The notes: generated by a model not told the origin, from the letters alone. Positions 35,666 through 44,496 are shown, counted from the first letter of the stretch. The stretch: 64,000 nucleotides of DNA from Phoenicibacter sp963592435 (GCA_963592435.1 CAVAWT010000004.1:1-64000), one strand, 5' to 3'. Numbers and translations: made by a program.

Positions 35666-36178
35666 TTGACAGAGACAAAGATCCGCATAACTTCTGATCT
35701 TCTTTCACCCTCAAATTCTTCGGACTTTGAGGGTGTTTTGTCGCATGCAACATTTCACTTTGCAGGAAATGACTTTGAGGTGACACAACCAATTTCTTGG
35801 GAGGTGAGGGTCATAAACGGTGGGGAAGGCTTTCTTTATGTTGAAGGCAAAGCGAACGCAAAATTAAAAACTCAGTGTGTTAGATGTCTTGAAGATGCAA
35901 CTCTGGATGTCACCTCAGAAATAGAGGGCTTTATTAAAATTAAAGAAGAAGCCAAATTGCCTGAAGATGTTGGTGAAGATGAGTGTGTGAAGCTTGAAGA
36001 TGGTAAGTATGTCGACTTGTTTCCTCTTTTGCAAGGCGCAATTCTTCTTGACTTGCCGATGCAACCTTTGTGTGATGAGAATTGTGAAGGATTGTTTGAA
36101 TTTTGTGATCGTCACGGAGCTCAAGAGAGTGAAGACGTGCAACATCCCTTTGAAGTTTTAAAAAATTTCAAGTTTTAG
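35666..36178 (+). CDS. YceD/DUF177 family protein (23S rRNA accumulation factor type)
   Basis: The gene starts at TTG 35666, coupled to the preceding stop 2 bp away. The 170-residue protein has the DUF177 signature CVRCLEDATLDV and the later CDENCEGLFEFC with DLPMQPLC. DUF177 proteins are linked with 23S rRNA and ribosome assembly in several bacteria. It normally precedes rpmF (L32). Here rpmE (L31) follows instead, with its own promoter, and no rpmF is in the window. Confidence 0.85.
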   Translation: MTETKIRITSDLLSPSNSSDFEGVLSHATFHFAGNDFEVTQPISWEVRVINGGEGFLYVEGKANAKLKTQCVRCLEDATLDVTSEIEGFIKIKEEAKLPEDVGEDECVKLEDGKYVDLFPLLQGAILLDLPMQPLCDENCEGLFEFCDRHGAQESEDVQHPFEVLKNFKF

Positions 36179-36191
36179 TCATTTTTTTTGA

Positions 36192-36227
36192 TATAATAGT
36201 CAATCGCGCCTTGGTCGGAAACCAAGG
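36192..36227 (+). promoter_or_regulatory. Promoter and 5'-leader hairpin of rpmE
   Basis: The -10 box TATAAT is at 36192-36197. A 7-bp hairpin CCTTGGT (36209-36215) / ACCAAGG (36221-36227) with a CGGAA loop lies at the expected 5' end of the mRNA. L31 leader RNAs that respond to free L31 are known in several bacterial groups; this could be one. Confidence 0.55.
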
Positions 36228-36254
36228 GAAGACACTAACATTATAGGAGTTAAA

Positions 36255-36752
36255 ATGAAAAAAGACATTCATCCAGAATATGTTGATTGCACTGTAACTT
36301 GCAGTTGTGGCAACACATTCAAAACGAGGGCGACGAAGCCAGAGCTTAAAATTGACATCTGCAATGTTTGCCATCCGTTCTACACTGGAACGCAAAAATT
36401 GATTGACACTGGTGGACGTGTTCAGAGGTTCTCTGATCGTTTTGGAAGCGCAACTGAGGTAGTTAAAGAGCGTGAGGCTAAGAAAAAGGCAGAGCGCGCC
36501 GCAAAACTTGAGGCTGAAGCTAAGGCAAAAGCTGAAGCAAAAGCAGAAAAGGCAAAGCTTAAAGAAGAGAGAGCTGCTAAGTTTGCTGCTGAGCAAGCAA
36601 AGAAAGATGAAGAAGAAGCAAAGAAGCAAGCTGAAGAAGCAGAACAAGCTCAAGCGGAAGAGGGTTCTGAGACGGCAGAGGCTCAAGCTGACGAAGCACC
36701 TGCAACTGAAGATGCTGGAACGAATGAAGATGAAAAGAAGGAAGCTGAGTAG
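36255..36752 (+). CDS. rpmE: Ribosomal protein L31 (zinc-binding form) with long charged C-terminal tail
   Basis: The first 70 residues are L31: MKKDIHPEYVDCTVTCSCGN, KPELKIDICNVCHPFYTG, QRFSDRFG. The CxC and CxxC sites mark the zinc-binding (C+) type. L31 is normally 65-90 residues; here about 95 more follow, made of Lys/Glu/Ala and predicted to be one long helix or disordered. The tail turns acidic towards its end. AGGAG precedes ATG 36255. A strong terminator closes the unit. Confidence 0.95.
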   Translation: MKKDIHPEYVDCTVTCSCGNTFKTRATKPELKIDICNVCHPFYTGTQKLIDTGGRVQRFSDRFGSATEVVKEREAKKKAERAAKLEAEAKAKAEAKAEKAKLKEERAAKFAAEQAKKDEEEAKKQAEEAEQAQAEEGSETAEAQADEAPATEDAGTNEDEKKEAE

Positions 36753-36795
36753 TTTCACACACGTTTACTCAAATAATAAAATTTTAAAAAAATTT

Positions 36796-36820
36796 AGGCG
36801 AGGAGAGGCTCGCCTTTTTT
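36796..36820 (+). terminator. Rho-independent terminator of rpmE
   Basis: A stem AGGCGAG/CTCGCCT with a 6-7 base loop is followed by six T. A TATAAT follows at 36820-36825 and may start transcription of the radical SAM gene. Confidence 0.9.
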
Positions 36821-36865
36821 ATAATTTAGGAGTAACTAATTGATGCTTTGGATTGAGGTCAGATT

Positions 36866-38185
36866 ATGCGAGAGATCAAATTTGATGAAATAGAGCACAT
36901 CTGGGAAAGGAACACCGCACCCACAATGCTTTATGTCCACTCTGCATTTTGCAAAAGCATTTGTAAATATTGCGTTTATCGGGGTTGCTTGAAAGATAAA
37001 AATTTTGATAAATATTTTAACGATTATCTCCCTTCACAAATTGAGAAATATTTGCCGATCATCAACAATCAAAACATAACAGAGATTTATTTCGGAGGTG
37101 GCACCCCAAACATAGTCCCCGATCTTTCGAATTTGGAACCAGCATTTGAAAAGATAAGACACATCAAAGCGCGTGAAAAGGTGATTGAGCTGCACTTTAA
37201 CATTCCAATCACAGAAAAGACAATTTCAAAAGTGATTGAAGAGGGGTTTACGACTGTCATTCTTTGCATTCAGACATTCAACAGAAATTTGTTGGCTCGG
37301 CAAAATCGAGTTAATGAACGATGTAATGACATTGAGGAAATCATTTCAAAATTTCATGATGCTGGACTTTATGTTGCGGCGGATTTCATTTATTTTCCTG
37401 ATGACGTTGAGGGTTTTGAATCGTTGCAACGGGACTTAAGAACATTAGCCAGGTTAAACAATAAATTTGATGAAATTACGTTTTCAACTTGTTATCAGAA
37501 TAAAACAAATAAAGAGCATGCTATAGCCAAGGATTTAGAGGAAGCTTTAGAAAAGTCGAAATTTGACTTTTGCGTTTTGCCAGTGAGTCACGATGCTAAC
37601 CTTAAATCTTCTGATAATGCCTCAGAGAAAGCCTATATTAAAGAGTGGGAGTCTCTTTTTGATCCTCCTTTTAGCAGTTTTCAGGAGTATATCCGAGCAT
37701 ACAATGGGGCAAGACTTTTTCGAGCTGAATCGCTTGTAAAAGGTGATTTCTTTAAGTTTCCACCCTATTTGGATGAAACCCATCACGAGTTAACTTATGA
37801 AATTAATTCAAGCTATTTTGAGAAAGAAACATCGGTTATAGGGGTTGGGTCCTATAAAAACGCAGATAAAAGCACCTATTCTCGCTGTGGAGAATATAGT
37901 TATCATGAGGCTTGGGATGGTGATACCACGCGATATTACCTCACATGTGAGCGAACTTTCTATCAAAAAGCACACGAATTCTTGAATTGGATGGAGAATG
38001 TATCAGATGGCAGAGAGCCAGAGATAGGGACAGAGTTGACGTTTAGGAATTTTGGACACATTCGATCTCACACTGAGAATGCATATGACTGCATACTTGA
38101 TTATGAGCTGTCGGCGCCATATAAATCTGAATACATCGAAAACATCAACAAACACGAAAATGAGTTAAAAAACTTCTACGAATAA
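36866..38185 (+). CDS. Radical SAM protein, HemN/HutW-like
   Basis: GAGG precedes ATG 36866 by 7 bases. The 439-residue protein has the radical SAM signature CKSICKYCVYRG near residue 30 and IYFGGGTPN near residue 75. These are typical of the coproporphyrinogen III dehydrogenase-like branch. The later HemN-specific substrate motifs are not convincing, so it may be a HemW, HutW-like heme-handling or unrelated enzyme. The gene looks more AT-rich than its neighbours and sits alone between rpmE and polA, bounded by two similar AT-rich promoter-like stretches. It may be acquired DNA. Confidence 0.75.
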   Translation: MREIKFDEIEHIWERNTAPTMLYVHSAFCKSICKYCVYRGCLKDKNFDKYFNDYLPSQIEKYLPIINNQNITEIYFGGGTPNIVPDLSNLEPAFEKIRHIKAREKVIELHFNIPITEKTISKVIEEGFTTVILCIQTFNRNLLARQNRVNERCNDIEEIISKFHDAGLYVAADFIYFPDDVEGFESLQRDLRTLARLNNKFDEITFSTCYQNKTNKEHAIAKDLEEALEKSKFDFCVLPVSHDANLKSSDNASEKAYIKEWESLFDPPFSSFQEYIRAYNGARLFRAESLVKGDFFKFPPYLDETHHELTYEINSSYFEKETSVIGVGSYKNADKSTYSRCGEYSYHEAWDGDTTRYYLTCERTFYQKAHEFLNWMENVSDGREPEIGTELTFRNFGHIRSHTENAYDCILDYELSAPYKSEYIENINKHENELKNFYE

Positions 38186-38192
38186 TTACTCT

Positions 38193-38214
38193 CTTTTTTT
38201 ATAATTTATGAGTA
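38193..38214 (+). promoter_or_regulatory. Promoter of polA, possibly giving a leaderless mRNA
   Basis: The T run and TATAAT (38200-38205) lie only 8 bases before ATG 38214, so the transcript would start at or just before that ATG. No ribosome binding site is present. A near copy of this stretch occurs at 36814-36834. Confidence 0.5.
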
Positions 38215-40880
38215 TGGAAAATTCGTCCCTAAGAAAAGTTTGTGTCATTGATGGAAATGCGCTTATGCATCGCGCTTTTCATGCTATAAGTCCATCTCTA
38301 AAATCGTCTGACGGCACGCCAACTAATGCGGTTTTTGGATTTTTCAACATGTTTTTTAAATTTGTCTCTGAGCTAAAGCCAGACGTGACCCTTTGCACTT
38401 TCGATCATGGAAAGGCGACGCATCGCCTTGAGCTCTATGGCGACTACAAAGCAAACAGACCGAAGATGGACGACAATTTGAGAGTGCAATTTCCAGTTGT
38501 TGAAGAGGTGCTTCACGCGATGGATGTACCAATCGTTGTTGAGGAGGGCTGGGAAGGTGACGATGTCATGGGCACAATTTCGAAAATGTGTGGCGAGAAA
38601 AACATGACGTGCTATCTCGTTACCGGTGATAAAGACATGAATCAGCTCGTTGCTCCAAACATTTTCACTGTGACAACTGATCGAAAAGCAAAAAATGTCA
38701 TCGTTCGAGACGAAGAGGGTGTCAAAGAGCGCTTTGGTGTGAGGCCTGATCAGATCATCGATTACCTCGCAATTGTCGGAGACCACGCAGACAACATTCC
38801 TGGAATTGAAGGAATTGGAGAAAAGGGTGCAGCTCAGCTCCTTGAAAAATATGACACGCTCGACAAAATCTATGAGAATTTGAGTGACTTTAAAGGCAAA
38901 CGACTTGAGAACCTGATCAATCACAAAGACGAGGCCTATCTCAGCCAAAAGCTTGCAACGATCAACACTGATCTTGACCTTGAGCTTGATCTGGCAACGA
39001 TTCAGAGTTTTAATGTCAACGAAAGTGAACTGAGTGAGACTTTTGAACAATTTGAGCTCCGTGCAGCACAAGCCTCATTTAAAAAGATGATGAGGGTTTT
39101 AAATGACGATGAGAACACTTCGCTCTCAGATGCATCAAAAGCTTGCATACCGTCTTTTGTTAACTTTGACGAGGCTTATCAAAAGCTAAGGGAAGCCATC
39201 GATCAAGGTGAACGCATAGGTGCAAGTTTAGTCTTGCCAACAAAAGCCTACCTTAAAAAACATGCGGAAGCAACTGCGACAGTAGGTTTTGCAACAAGAG
39301 AGTTTGTGACATTCACCTCCAATAGTCAGGCTGGTGACATCGTGTCTGATTGTTTAAAAAAGGCAGAGCTTGTTGCTTATGATGTCAAAGACATCGTTGA
39401 GATCGCATACCCTCATGATAGCTCAGAACTTGCTTGCTTGAATGTTGGCGAGATGCTGAATGCAAAGACTTTTGATGTTCATGTTGGCTCTAACATGCTT
39501 GATTCTTCTAATGTCTTTAAAACTCAAGAGGATTTCTTTTCGCAGTTGGGGCAAGAATATAAAGTTGAAGATGACATCTCAAAGCGTGCAAGCGATTTTG
39601 CATATCTCTCAATTTTCGCTCGTGATAAACAAGCAGGGAAGCTTGAGAATGATGAGAATTTAAAAAAGTTGTTTTATGAGGTGGAAGTTCCGCTAACGAA
39701 CGTCTTGAGCGTCATAGAGAGAAATGGTTGCAAGTTAAATGATGAGACTTTGGCGAGCCTGAAAGCCTATTGCGACGAGGAGCTCAGGCAATTAAGTGAC
39801 AAAATTTTTGAGCTGGCAGGTCATGATTTTAAAATTGAATCTCCAGCTCAACTTTCGATCGTTCTTTTTCAAGAAATGGGAATTAAGCCTTTGAAGAAGA
39901 ATAAGAGCGGCTATTCAACAGATGCAAAAGTTTTGAAAGAGCTGAGCGAAGAGCATGAGATTTGCGAATTTGTCATAAAGCACAGGGAGCTGTCAAAATT
40001 AAGGTCGACCTACATCGAAGCGTTGCCGAAGATTCGCTTGCAAGACAACCTCGTTCACACGAAATTCAATCAAGCTGCAACTGCGACTGGACGTTTGAGT
40101 TCAAGTGATCCGAACTTGCAAAACATACCCGTGCGGACTGAGCTTGGTAGAAAAATTCGCGAAGCTTTTGTCCCCCTAAACGAAAATGAAGTGTTTATGA
40201 GTGCAGATTATTCTCAAATTGAGCTTCGCTTGCTGGCGCATCTCTCAGAGGACGAGCACTTGATAAATGCATTTTTGTCAGGACGTGATTTTCACACACA
40301 AACTGCTTCAAGAATTTTTAATGTTGCTGAAAGTGAAGTCACAAGCAACATGAGATCAAAAGCAAAGGCAGTTAATTTTGGAATAATCTATGGTCAACAA
40401 GCATTTTCTCTCTCAAAGCAATTGGGCGTTAGTTTTGGAGAAGCAAAAGACATAATCGACAGGTATTATTATTCATACCCTAAGGTGCGAGTCTTTCTCG
40501 ACAAAACTGTTGCAGACGCAACAAGGGATGGCTTTGCAAAAACAATGTTTGGAAGAAAGAGAACGATACCAGAGCTGAGTTCTCAAAACAAACAAGTTCA
40601 AGCTTTTGGTCAAAGAACTGCGATGAACCATCCTATGCAGGGAAGTGCTGCAGACATCATTAAGATCGCAATGATCGCTTTGACAGATGAAATGGTCAAA
40701 AGAAAGTTGAAGTCAAAGGTGCTGATTCAAGTGCACGACGAGCTTGACTTGAGCGTCTGCGCAGACGAAATTGATGAAGTGAAGTTGCTCGTTAAGGAAA
40801 TTATGGAGAACACAATTAAATTAAAAGTGCCGCTTACAGTCGATATTAACGTTGGTGCGAACTGGAGTGAGGCACATTAA
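38214..40880 (+). CDS. polA: DNA polymerase I
   Basis: I favour ATG 38214 (888 residues); ATG 38208 two codons earlier is the alternative. The N-terminal 290 residues are the 5'-nuclease (VIDGNALMHRAFHA, VTGDKDMNQLV, GIEGIGEKGAAQLLEKY). The middle is a degenerate 3'-5' exonuclease: the DxE and later Asp motifs of Klenow are absent, so proofreading is probably lost. The polymerase has motif A DYSQIELRLLAHL, motif B RSKAKAVNFGIIYG and motif C VHDELDLSV. It fills gaps and removes primers in replication and repair. Confidence 0.96.
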   Translation: MENSSLRKVCVIDGNALMHRAFHAISPSLKSSDGTPTNAVFGFFNMFFKFVSELKPDVTLCTFDHGKATHRLELYGDYKANRPKMDDNLRVQFPVVEEVLHAMDVPIVVEEGWEGDDVMGTISKMCGEKNMTCYLVTGDKDMNQLVAPNIFTVTTDRKAKNVIVRDEEGVKERFGVRPDQIIDYLAIVGDHADNIPGIEGIGEKGAAQLLEKYDTLDKIYENLSDFKGKRLENLINHKDEAYLSQKLATINTDLDLELDLATIQSFNVNESELSETFEQFELRAAQASFKKMMRVLNDDENTSLSDASKACIPSFVNFDEAYQKLREAIDQGERIGASLVLPTKAYLKKHAEATATVGFATREFVTFTSNSQAGDIVSDCLKKAELVAYDVKDIVEIAYPHDSSELACLNVGEMLNAKTFDVHVGSNMLDSSNVFKTQEDFFSQLGQEYKVEDDISKRASDFAYLSIFARDKQAGKLENDENLKKLFYEVEVPLTNVLSVIERNGCKLNDETLASLKAYCDEELRQLSDKIFELAGHDFKIESPAQLSIVLFQEMGIKPLKKNKSGYSTDAKVLKELSEEHEICEFVIKHRELSKLRSTYIEALPKIRLQDNLVHTKFNQAATATGRLSSSDPNLQNIPVRTELGRKIREAFVPLNENEVFMSADYSQIELRLLAHLSEDEHLINAFLSGRDFHTQTASRIFNVAESEVTSNMRSKAKAVNFGIIYGQQAFSLSKQLGVSFGEAKDIIDRYYYSYPKVRVFLDKTVADATRDGFAKTMFGRKRTIPELSSQNKQVQAFGQRTAMNHPMQGSAADIIKIAMIALTDEMVKRKLKSKVLIQVHDELDLSVCADEIDEVKLLVKEIMENTIKLKVPLTVDINVGANWSEAH

Positions 40881-40891
40881 AAAAATTTTTC

Positions 40892-40919
40892 TTGACGAAG
40901 TGAACAACAAGTGTATAAT
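40892..40919 (+). promoter_or_regulatory. Promoter of rplU-rpmA
   Basis: TTGACG (40892-40897) and TATAAT (40914-40919) are 16 bp apart, 39 bp before the L21 start. It is the strongest consensus promoter in the window. Confidence 0.82.
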
Positions 40920-40958
40920 TAAGGTTCGTGTCAAAAAACGAATGAAAGAGAAAAAAGA

Positions 40959-41483
40959 ATGTATGCAATAGTTAAAGCAGGCTCTAAGCAGCACAGAGTG
41001 AAGGCAGGAGATGCCATTAACATAGAAAAGATCGAAGGAAAGGTCGGCGATAAGGTCGAGCTTGAAACGATTTTTGTTTCAGATGGTGGCAAAATTGAAG
41101 CTGATCCAGCAAAGGCAGCTTCAACAAAGGTTTGTGCTGAAATCGTCGAGCAGTTCAAAGACAAAAAAGTCATTGTCTTTAAGTTTAAGAAGCGTAAGAA
41201 CTATCAGCGCAAGGTTGGTCACAGACAACCTTTGACGCGCGTCAAAATTGTTTCTGTTGGCGACGAGAAAGCACCAGTAGAGAAGAAGGCTAGCACAAAA
41301 AAAGTCGCTGAGAAGAAACCAGCGACAAAAAAAACTGAAACAAAGCCAGCTCCAGCTAAAGAGGAGAAGAAGACGGCTCCAAAGAAGACAACAGCAAAAA
41401 AAGCTGATGAAAAGAAGGCAACAGAGAAAAAAGAGACAAAAAAAGTTGCTGACGTGAAAGAAAAGGAAGACAAGACAGAATAA
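40959..41483 (+). CDS. rplU: Ribosomal protein L21 with Lys/Ala-rich C-terminal tail
   Basis: Residues 1-103 are L21: MYAIVKAGSKQHRV, GDKVELETIFVSDGG, KRKNYQRKVGHRQPLTRVKI. A tail of about 70 residues built of Lys, Ala, Pro, Thr and Glu follows, not usual for L21 (about 103 residues). Such basic, histone-H1-like tails occur on some actinobacterial ribosomal proteins. The start ATG 40959 has AAAGAG-type purines upstream. First gene of rplU-rpmA, with obg downstream. Confidence 0.96.
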   Translation: MYAIVKAGSKQHRVKAGDAINIEKIEGKVGDKVELETIFVSDGGKIEADPAKAASTKVCAEIVEQFKDKKVIVFKFKKRKNYQRKVGHRQPLTRVKIVSVGDEKAPVEKKASTKKVAEKKPATKKTETKPAPAKEEKKTAPKKTTAKKADEKKATEKKETKKVADVKEKEDKTE

Positions 41484-41543
41484 AGAGCGAATGAGCTCAC
41501 AGAATTCCACTTGTTTTGAATGATTTAGGAGAGGATGATTTAA

Positions 41544-41795
41544 ATGGCACATAAGAAAGGACAGGGTTCGATCCGCAATGGTCGTGACTCTCGAGCACAA
41601 AGACTTGGATGCAAAATGTTTGCAGGACAAGCAGTAAAAACCGGCAACATCATTGTCCGTCAACGCGGAACTAAGTTTCATCCAGGCGACAATGTTGGTC
41701 GTGGCAAAGATGACACGTTGTTTGCGCTTTGTGATGGAACAATCAAGTTTACGCGTGGAGTTAAAAGAAAAGTCCACGTCATTCCTGTTGCATAA
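41544..41795 (+). CDS. rpmA: Ribosomal protein L27
   Basis: The 83-residue protein begins MAHKKGQGSIRNGRDS, directly at the conserved N-terminus that reaches the peptidyl-transferase centre. It lacks the cleaved extension found in Firmicutes and some other groups. The core QRGTKFHPGDNVGRGKDDTLF is present. GGAGAGGATG lies before the ATG. A terminator follows at 41832. Confidence 0.97.
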   Translation: MAHKKGQGSIRNGRDSRAQRLGCKMFAGQAVKTGNIIVRQRGTKFHPGDNVGRGKDDTLFALCDGTIKFTRGVKRKVHVIPVA

Positions 41796-41831
41796 GTTTT
41801 TTGATTTTTACTTAATCTAATTCAATAATTT

Positions 41832-41855
41832 GCCCTGTTATTGCAGGGCTTTTTT
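41832..41855 (+). terminator. Rho-independent terminator after rpmA
   Basis: Stem GCCCTG (41832-41837) / CAGGGC (41844-41849), loop TTATTG, then six T. Read-through to obg, 24 bp downstream, is possible. Confidence 0.9.
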
Positions 41856-41878
41856 GTTATCTTTTTATTGTAAAGAAA

Positions 41879-43861
41879 ATGTTTATTGACGTTGTTCACA
41901 TATTTGCGCGCGGAGGAGACGGAGGGAGTGGTTGCACTTCCTTCAGGCGAGAAGCGCACGTTCCGAAAGGTGGCCCAGATGGGGGTGATGGAGGAGACGG
42001 AGGAAACGTCGTTTTGGTTGCTGACACTTCAGTTTCGTCATTATTAGATTTTCGTTTCACGCACCACTTCAAAGCTCAAAGGGGAATGCACGGTCAGGGT
42101 TCAAAAAAGTCTGGCAAAAGTGGAGAGGACGTCATTTTGAGAGTTCCAGTTGGAACACTCGTTAAGAAATATGACTCACAATCTGGCGTTGTTGGTGAGG
42201 TTCTTGCTGACCTAAAGGAAAGTGGACAAAAATGCTTCGTCGCCAGAGGCGGAAAAGGTGGGTTAGGAAACACTCATTTTGTCACCTCCACACACAGAGC
42301 TCCTGCATTCTCAGAGCTCGGTGAACCTGGAGAAGAAACAGAAGTTGAGCTTGAGCTAAAACTTTTGGCAGATTGTGCCCTCGTTGGAATGCCTAGCGTT
42401 GGAAAATCGTCACTCATATCTGTCATGAGCAGAGCAAAGCCCAAAATCGCAGACTATCCTTTCACAACCCTCGTTCCAAATCTTGGTGTTGCCAAGGTGG
42501 GTGACAAGTCGTTTGTTATAGCAGATGTGCCTGGTCTCATTGAGGGGGCGAGCGAAGGCAAGGGTTTAGGAACTCAGTTTTTGCGCCACATTGAAAGGGC
42601 AAGCGTCATCGTTCATGTCATTGACATAACTGGTGGCATCGAAAAAAGAGACCCTTTAAGCGACTATGAAATCATAACTGAAGAATTAAGAAAACATAAA
42701 GTTGACCTCTCAAGCAGACCAAGACTTATTGTTGCTAACAAGGTTGATGTTGCAAATTATGATGAGGAAGCTAAAAGAAACTTGGAATTGCTAAAGCAAA
42801 AAGTTAAATGGGATTATGACAAATTAAAAGACGAAGAAGGAAAGAGAATTTTAGCAAGTTCAGAGCTAATAGAGGTCAGTGCGATAACACAGAGCGGTCT
42901 TGACGTTTTAAAAAGAAAAATTTTGGAAGTTGTTGAAAATTGCAGGATGAAGGCAAAAGCGCAAGAGGAAAAAGAAGAAAAGTTCGATGTAGTTTACACT
43001 TTTGAGAGACAAAACGACAACAATTTCATAGTCTCGAGACAAGGCAGTGCTTGGAGAGTTTCTGGAGATGCTATTGAGCGTGCGGTGTTGCAAACTGACT
43101 GGGAAAATGAGGAAGCGATCGATCATTTCCAAAAACGATTCAAGAAGATGGGAATTGAAGAAGAACTTTTTGCTAGCGGTGCAAAAAATGGTGACGAAGT
43201 GATGATAGGAGAAGTTTCTTTTGACCTTTATTCAACAAAAGAAATTGGAAAAATGAAAGTTGGAATTTTTGGAGGAACATTTGATCCTGTGCATCTTGGG
43301 CACATGTCGTGTGCTGAATTTGCAAGTCAAGCGTGCAGTCTGGACGAGGTGATTTTTGTCCCGACGCACATCTCTCCTTTCAAAACAGATGACGACTCAA
43401 AACCTCTCTTTAGTGATGATGAAAGACTTGAACTTTTGAAGGTTGCAATTTCTGAGAAATCTGGGTTTTCAATCAGTGATTTTGAGCTTGAAAAGAAGGG
43501 CATATCCTACACTTCCGAGACACTTCATCATTTTGCTAAAGACTTTGATGAGCGTGAAATTTTGGCTGACTTTTATTTGATAATCGGCTCTGATCTTCTT
43601 TTTGATCTCGACAAATGGAAGAATGCAAGCAGAATTGCAAGGGATGCAAAAATAATATGTGTCAAAAGGCCTGGGTTTTTGGAGACTCAAGTTCCTAAAA
43701 AAATTAAGGAGCTTGGGTTTAGGATTGAATTCATCAAAACACCTGGTTTTGACATTTCGTCTAGCGACATCAAAGAGAAAATTAGAAACGGCGAAGATGT
43801 CTCAAATTTAGTTCCTGAGCCTTCAGTTGATCTTCTAAAGCAATTCTTGGACAGAAGATAG
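41879..43861 (+). CDS. obg-nadD: Obg GTPase fused to nicotinate-nucleotide adenylyltransferase (NadD)
   Basis: This 660-residue frame joins two conserved proteins. Residues 1-160 form the Obg fold (GGDGGSGCTSFRREAHVPKG), and 160-345 the G domain (GMPSVGKSSL, DVPGLIEGAS, ANKVD). Residues about 360-450 are the Obg C-terminal domain (VYTFERQNDNNFIVSR). From Met459 (ATG 43253) begins MKVGIFGGTFDPVHLGH, the nucleotide site of NadD, with a complete 202-residue enzyme including SSSDIKEKIRNG. There is no stop between them. Obg assists 50S assembly; NadD makes the dinucleotide of NAD. Internal initiation at Met459 could also make free NadD, but its binding site is weak. Confidence 0.92.
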   Translation: MFIDVVHIFARGGDGGSGCTSFRREAHVPKGGPDGGDGGDGGNVVLVADTSVSSLLDFRFTHHFKAQRGMHGQGSKKSGKSGEDVILRVPVGTLVKKYDSQSGVVGEVLADLKESGQKCFVARGGKGGLGNTHFVTSTHRAPAFSELGEPGEETEVELELKLLADCALVGMPSVGKSSLISVMSRAKPKIADYPFTTLVPNLGVAKVGDKSFVIADVPGLIEGASEGKGLGTQFLRHIERASVIVHVIDITGGIEKRDPLSDYEIITEELRKHKVDLSSRPRLIVANKVDVANYDEEAKRNLELLKQKVKWDYDKLKDEEGKRILASSELIEVSAITQSGLDVLKRKILEVVENCRMKAKAQEEKEEKFDVVYTFERQNDNNFIVSRQGSAWRVSGDAIERAVLQTDWENEEAIDHFQKRFKKMGIEEELFASGAKNGDEVMIGEVSFDLYSTKEIGKMKVGIFGGTFDPVHLGHMSCAEFASQACSLDEVIFVPTHISPFKTDDDSKPLFSDDERLELLKVAISEKSGFSISDFELEKKGISYTSETLHHFAKDFDEREILADFYLIIGSDLLFDLDKWKNASRIARDAKIICVKRPGFLETQVPKKIKELGFRIEFIKTPGFDISSSDIKEKIRNGEDVSNLVPEPSVDLLKQFLDRR

Positions 43862-43879
43862 GAAAGGTTTGGAGAGAAG

Positions 43880-44491
43880 TTGAAGGACTACCTTTCAAAA
43901 CAATTTTATAAAGAAATGAGAGAAAAGCTTGAGAGCCGAGTGTCTGAGAGAAGGTTTGAGCACTCAAAAGCAGTTGTCAAAACTTGCAAATGGATTGCAA
44001 AAACCTATGGTATTGACGTGAAAAAGGCAAGGCTGGCTGGCATTTTGCATGATTGGGACAAGGGTTTGACAGACGAGCAAGAGATTGAAAAGGCAAAGAA
44101 ATTTGGTTTCGATTCCGTGTTTAGCGATTGGGAGATGACGCATTTGCCTAACCTTTTGCACGGTCCAACTGCTGCTGCAGAATTTGACGAGAACTATCCC
44201 GATTTCCCTAAAGACGTCTTGCATGCAGTTTCAGTTCACACGACGGCCAGTTTAAGCATGGGCGATCTTGATATGTGCCTCTATGTTGCAGATGCAATTG
44301 AGCCAACGAGAGATTATGCAGAGCTGGAGCTGTTGCGGTCCTATGTTGGAAAACTATCATTAGAAGAGCTCTACGAGACTGTTTTTTGTCTTTGGACCAT
44401 AAAATTAATCGAATCGAAAAAACTGATAAAGCCGAGCACGATTGAGATCTATAACGCGATTGTCATGCAAAAAAAAGTTGCTAGAAATTGA
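43880..44491 (+). CDS. yqeK: YqeK-type HD-domain Ap4A hydrolase
   Basis: The gene starts at TTG 43880 behind GGAGAG, 18 bp after obg-nadD. The 203-residue protein has HD motifs RRFEHSKAVV, GILHDWDKG, HGPTAAAEF and YVADAIEPTRDY. YqeK enzymes split diadenosine tetraphosphate symmetrically and normally sit beside nadD, as here. The usual next gene rsfS is missing. An 11-bp AT-rich palindrome follows the TGA stop. Confidence 0.88.
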   Translation: MKDYLSKQFYKEMREKLESRVSERRFEHSKAVVKTCKWIAKTYGIDVKKARLAGILHDWDKGLTDEQEIEKAKKFGFDSVFSDWEMTHLPNLLHGPTAAAEFDENYPDFPKDVLHAVSVHTTASLSMGDLDMCLYVADAIEPTRDYAELELLRSYVGKLSLEELYETVFCLWTIKLIESKKLIKPSTIEIYNAIVMQKKVARN

Positions 44492-44496
44492 TAAAT

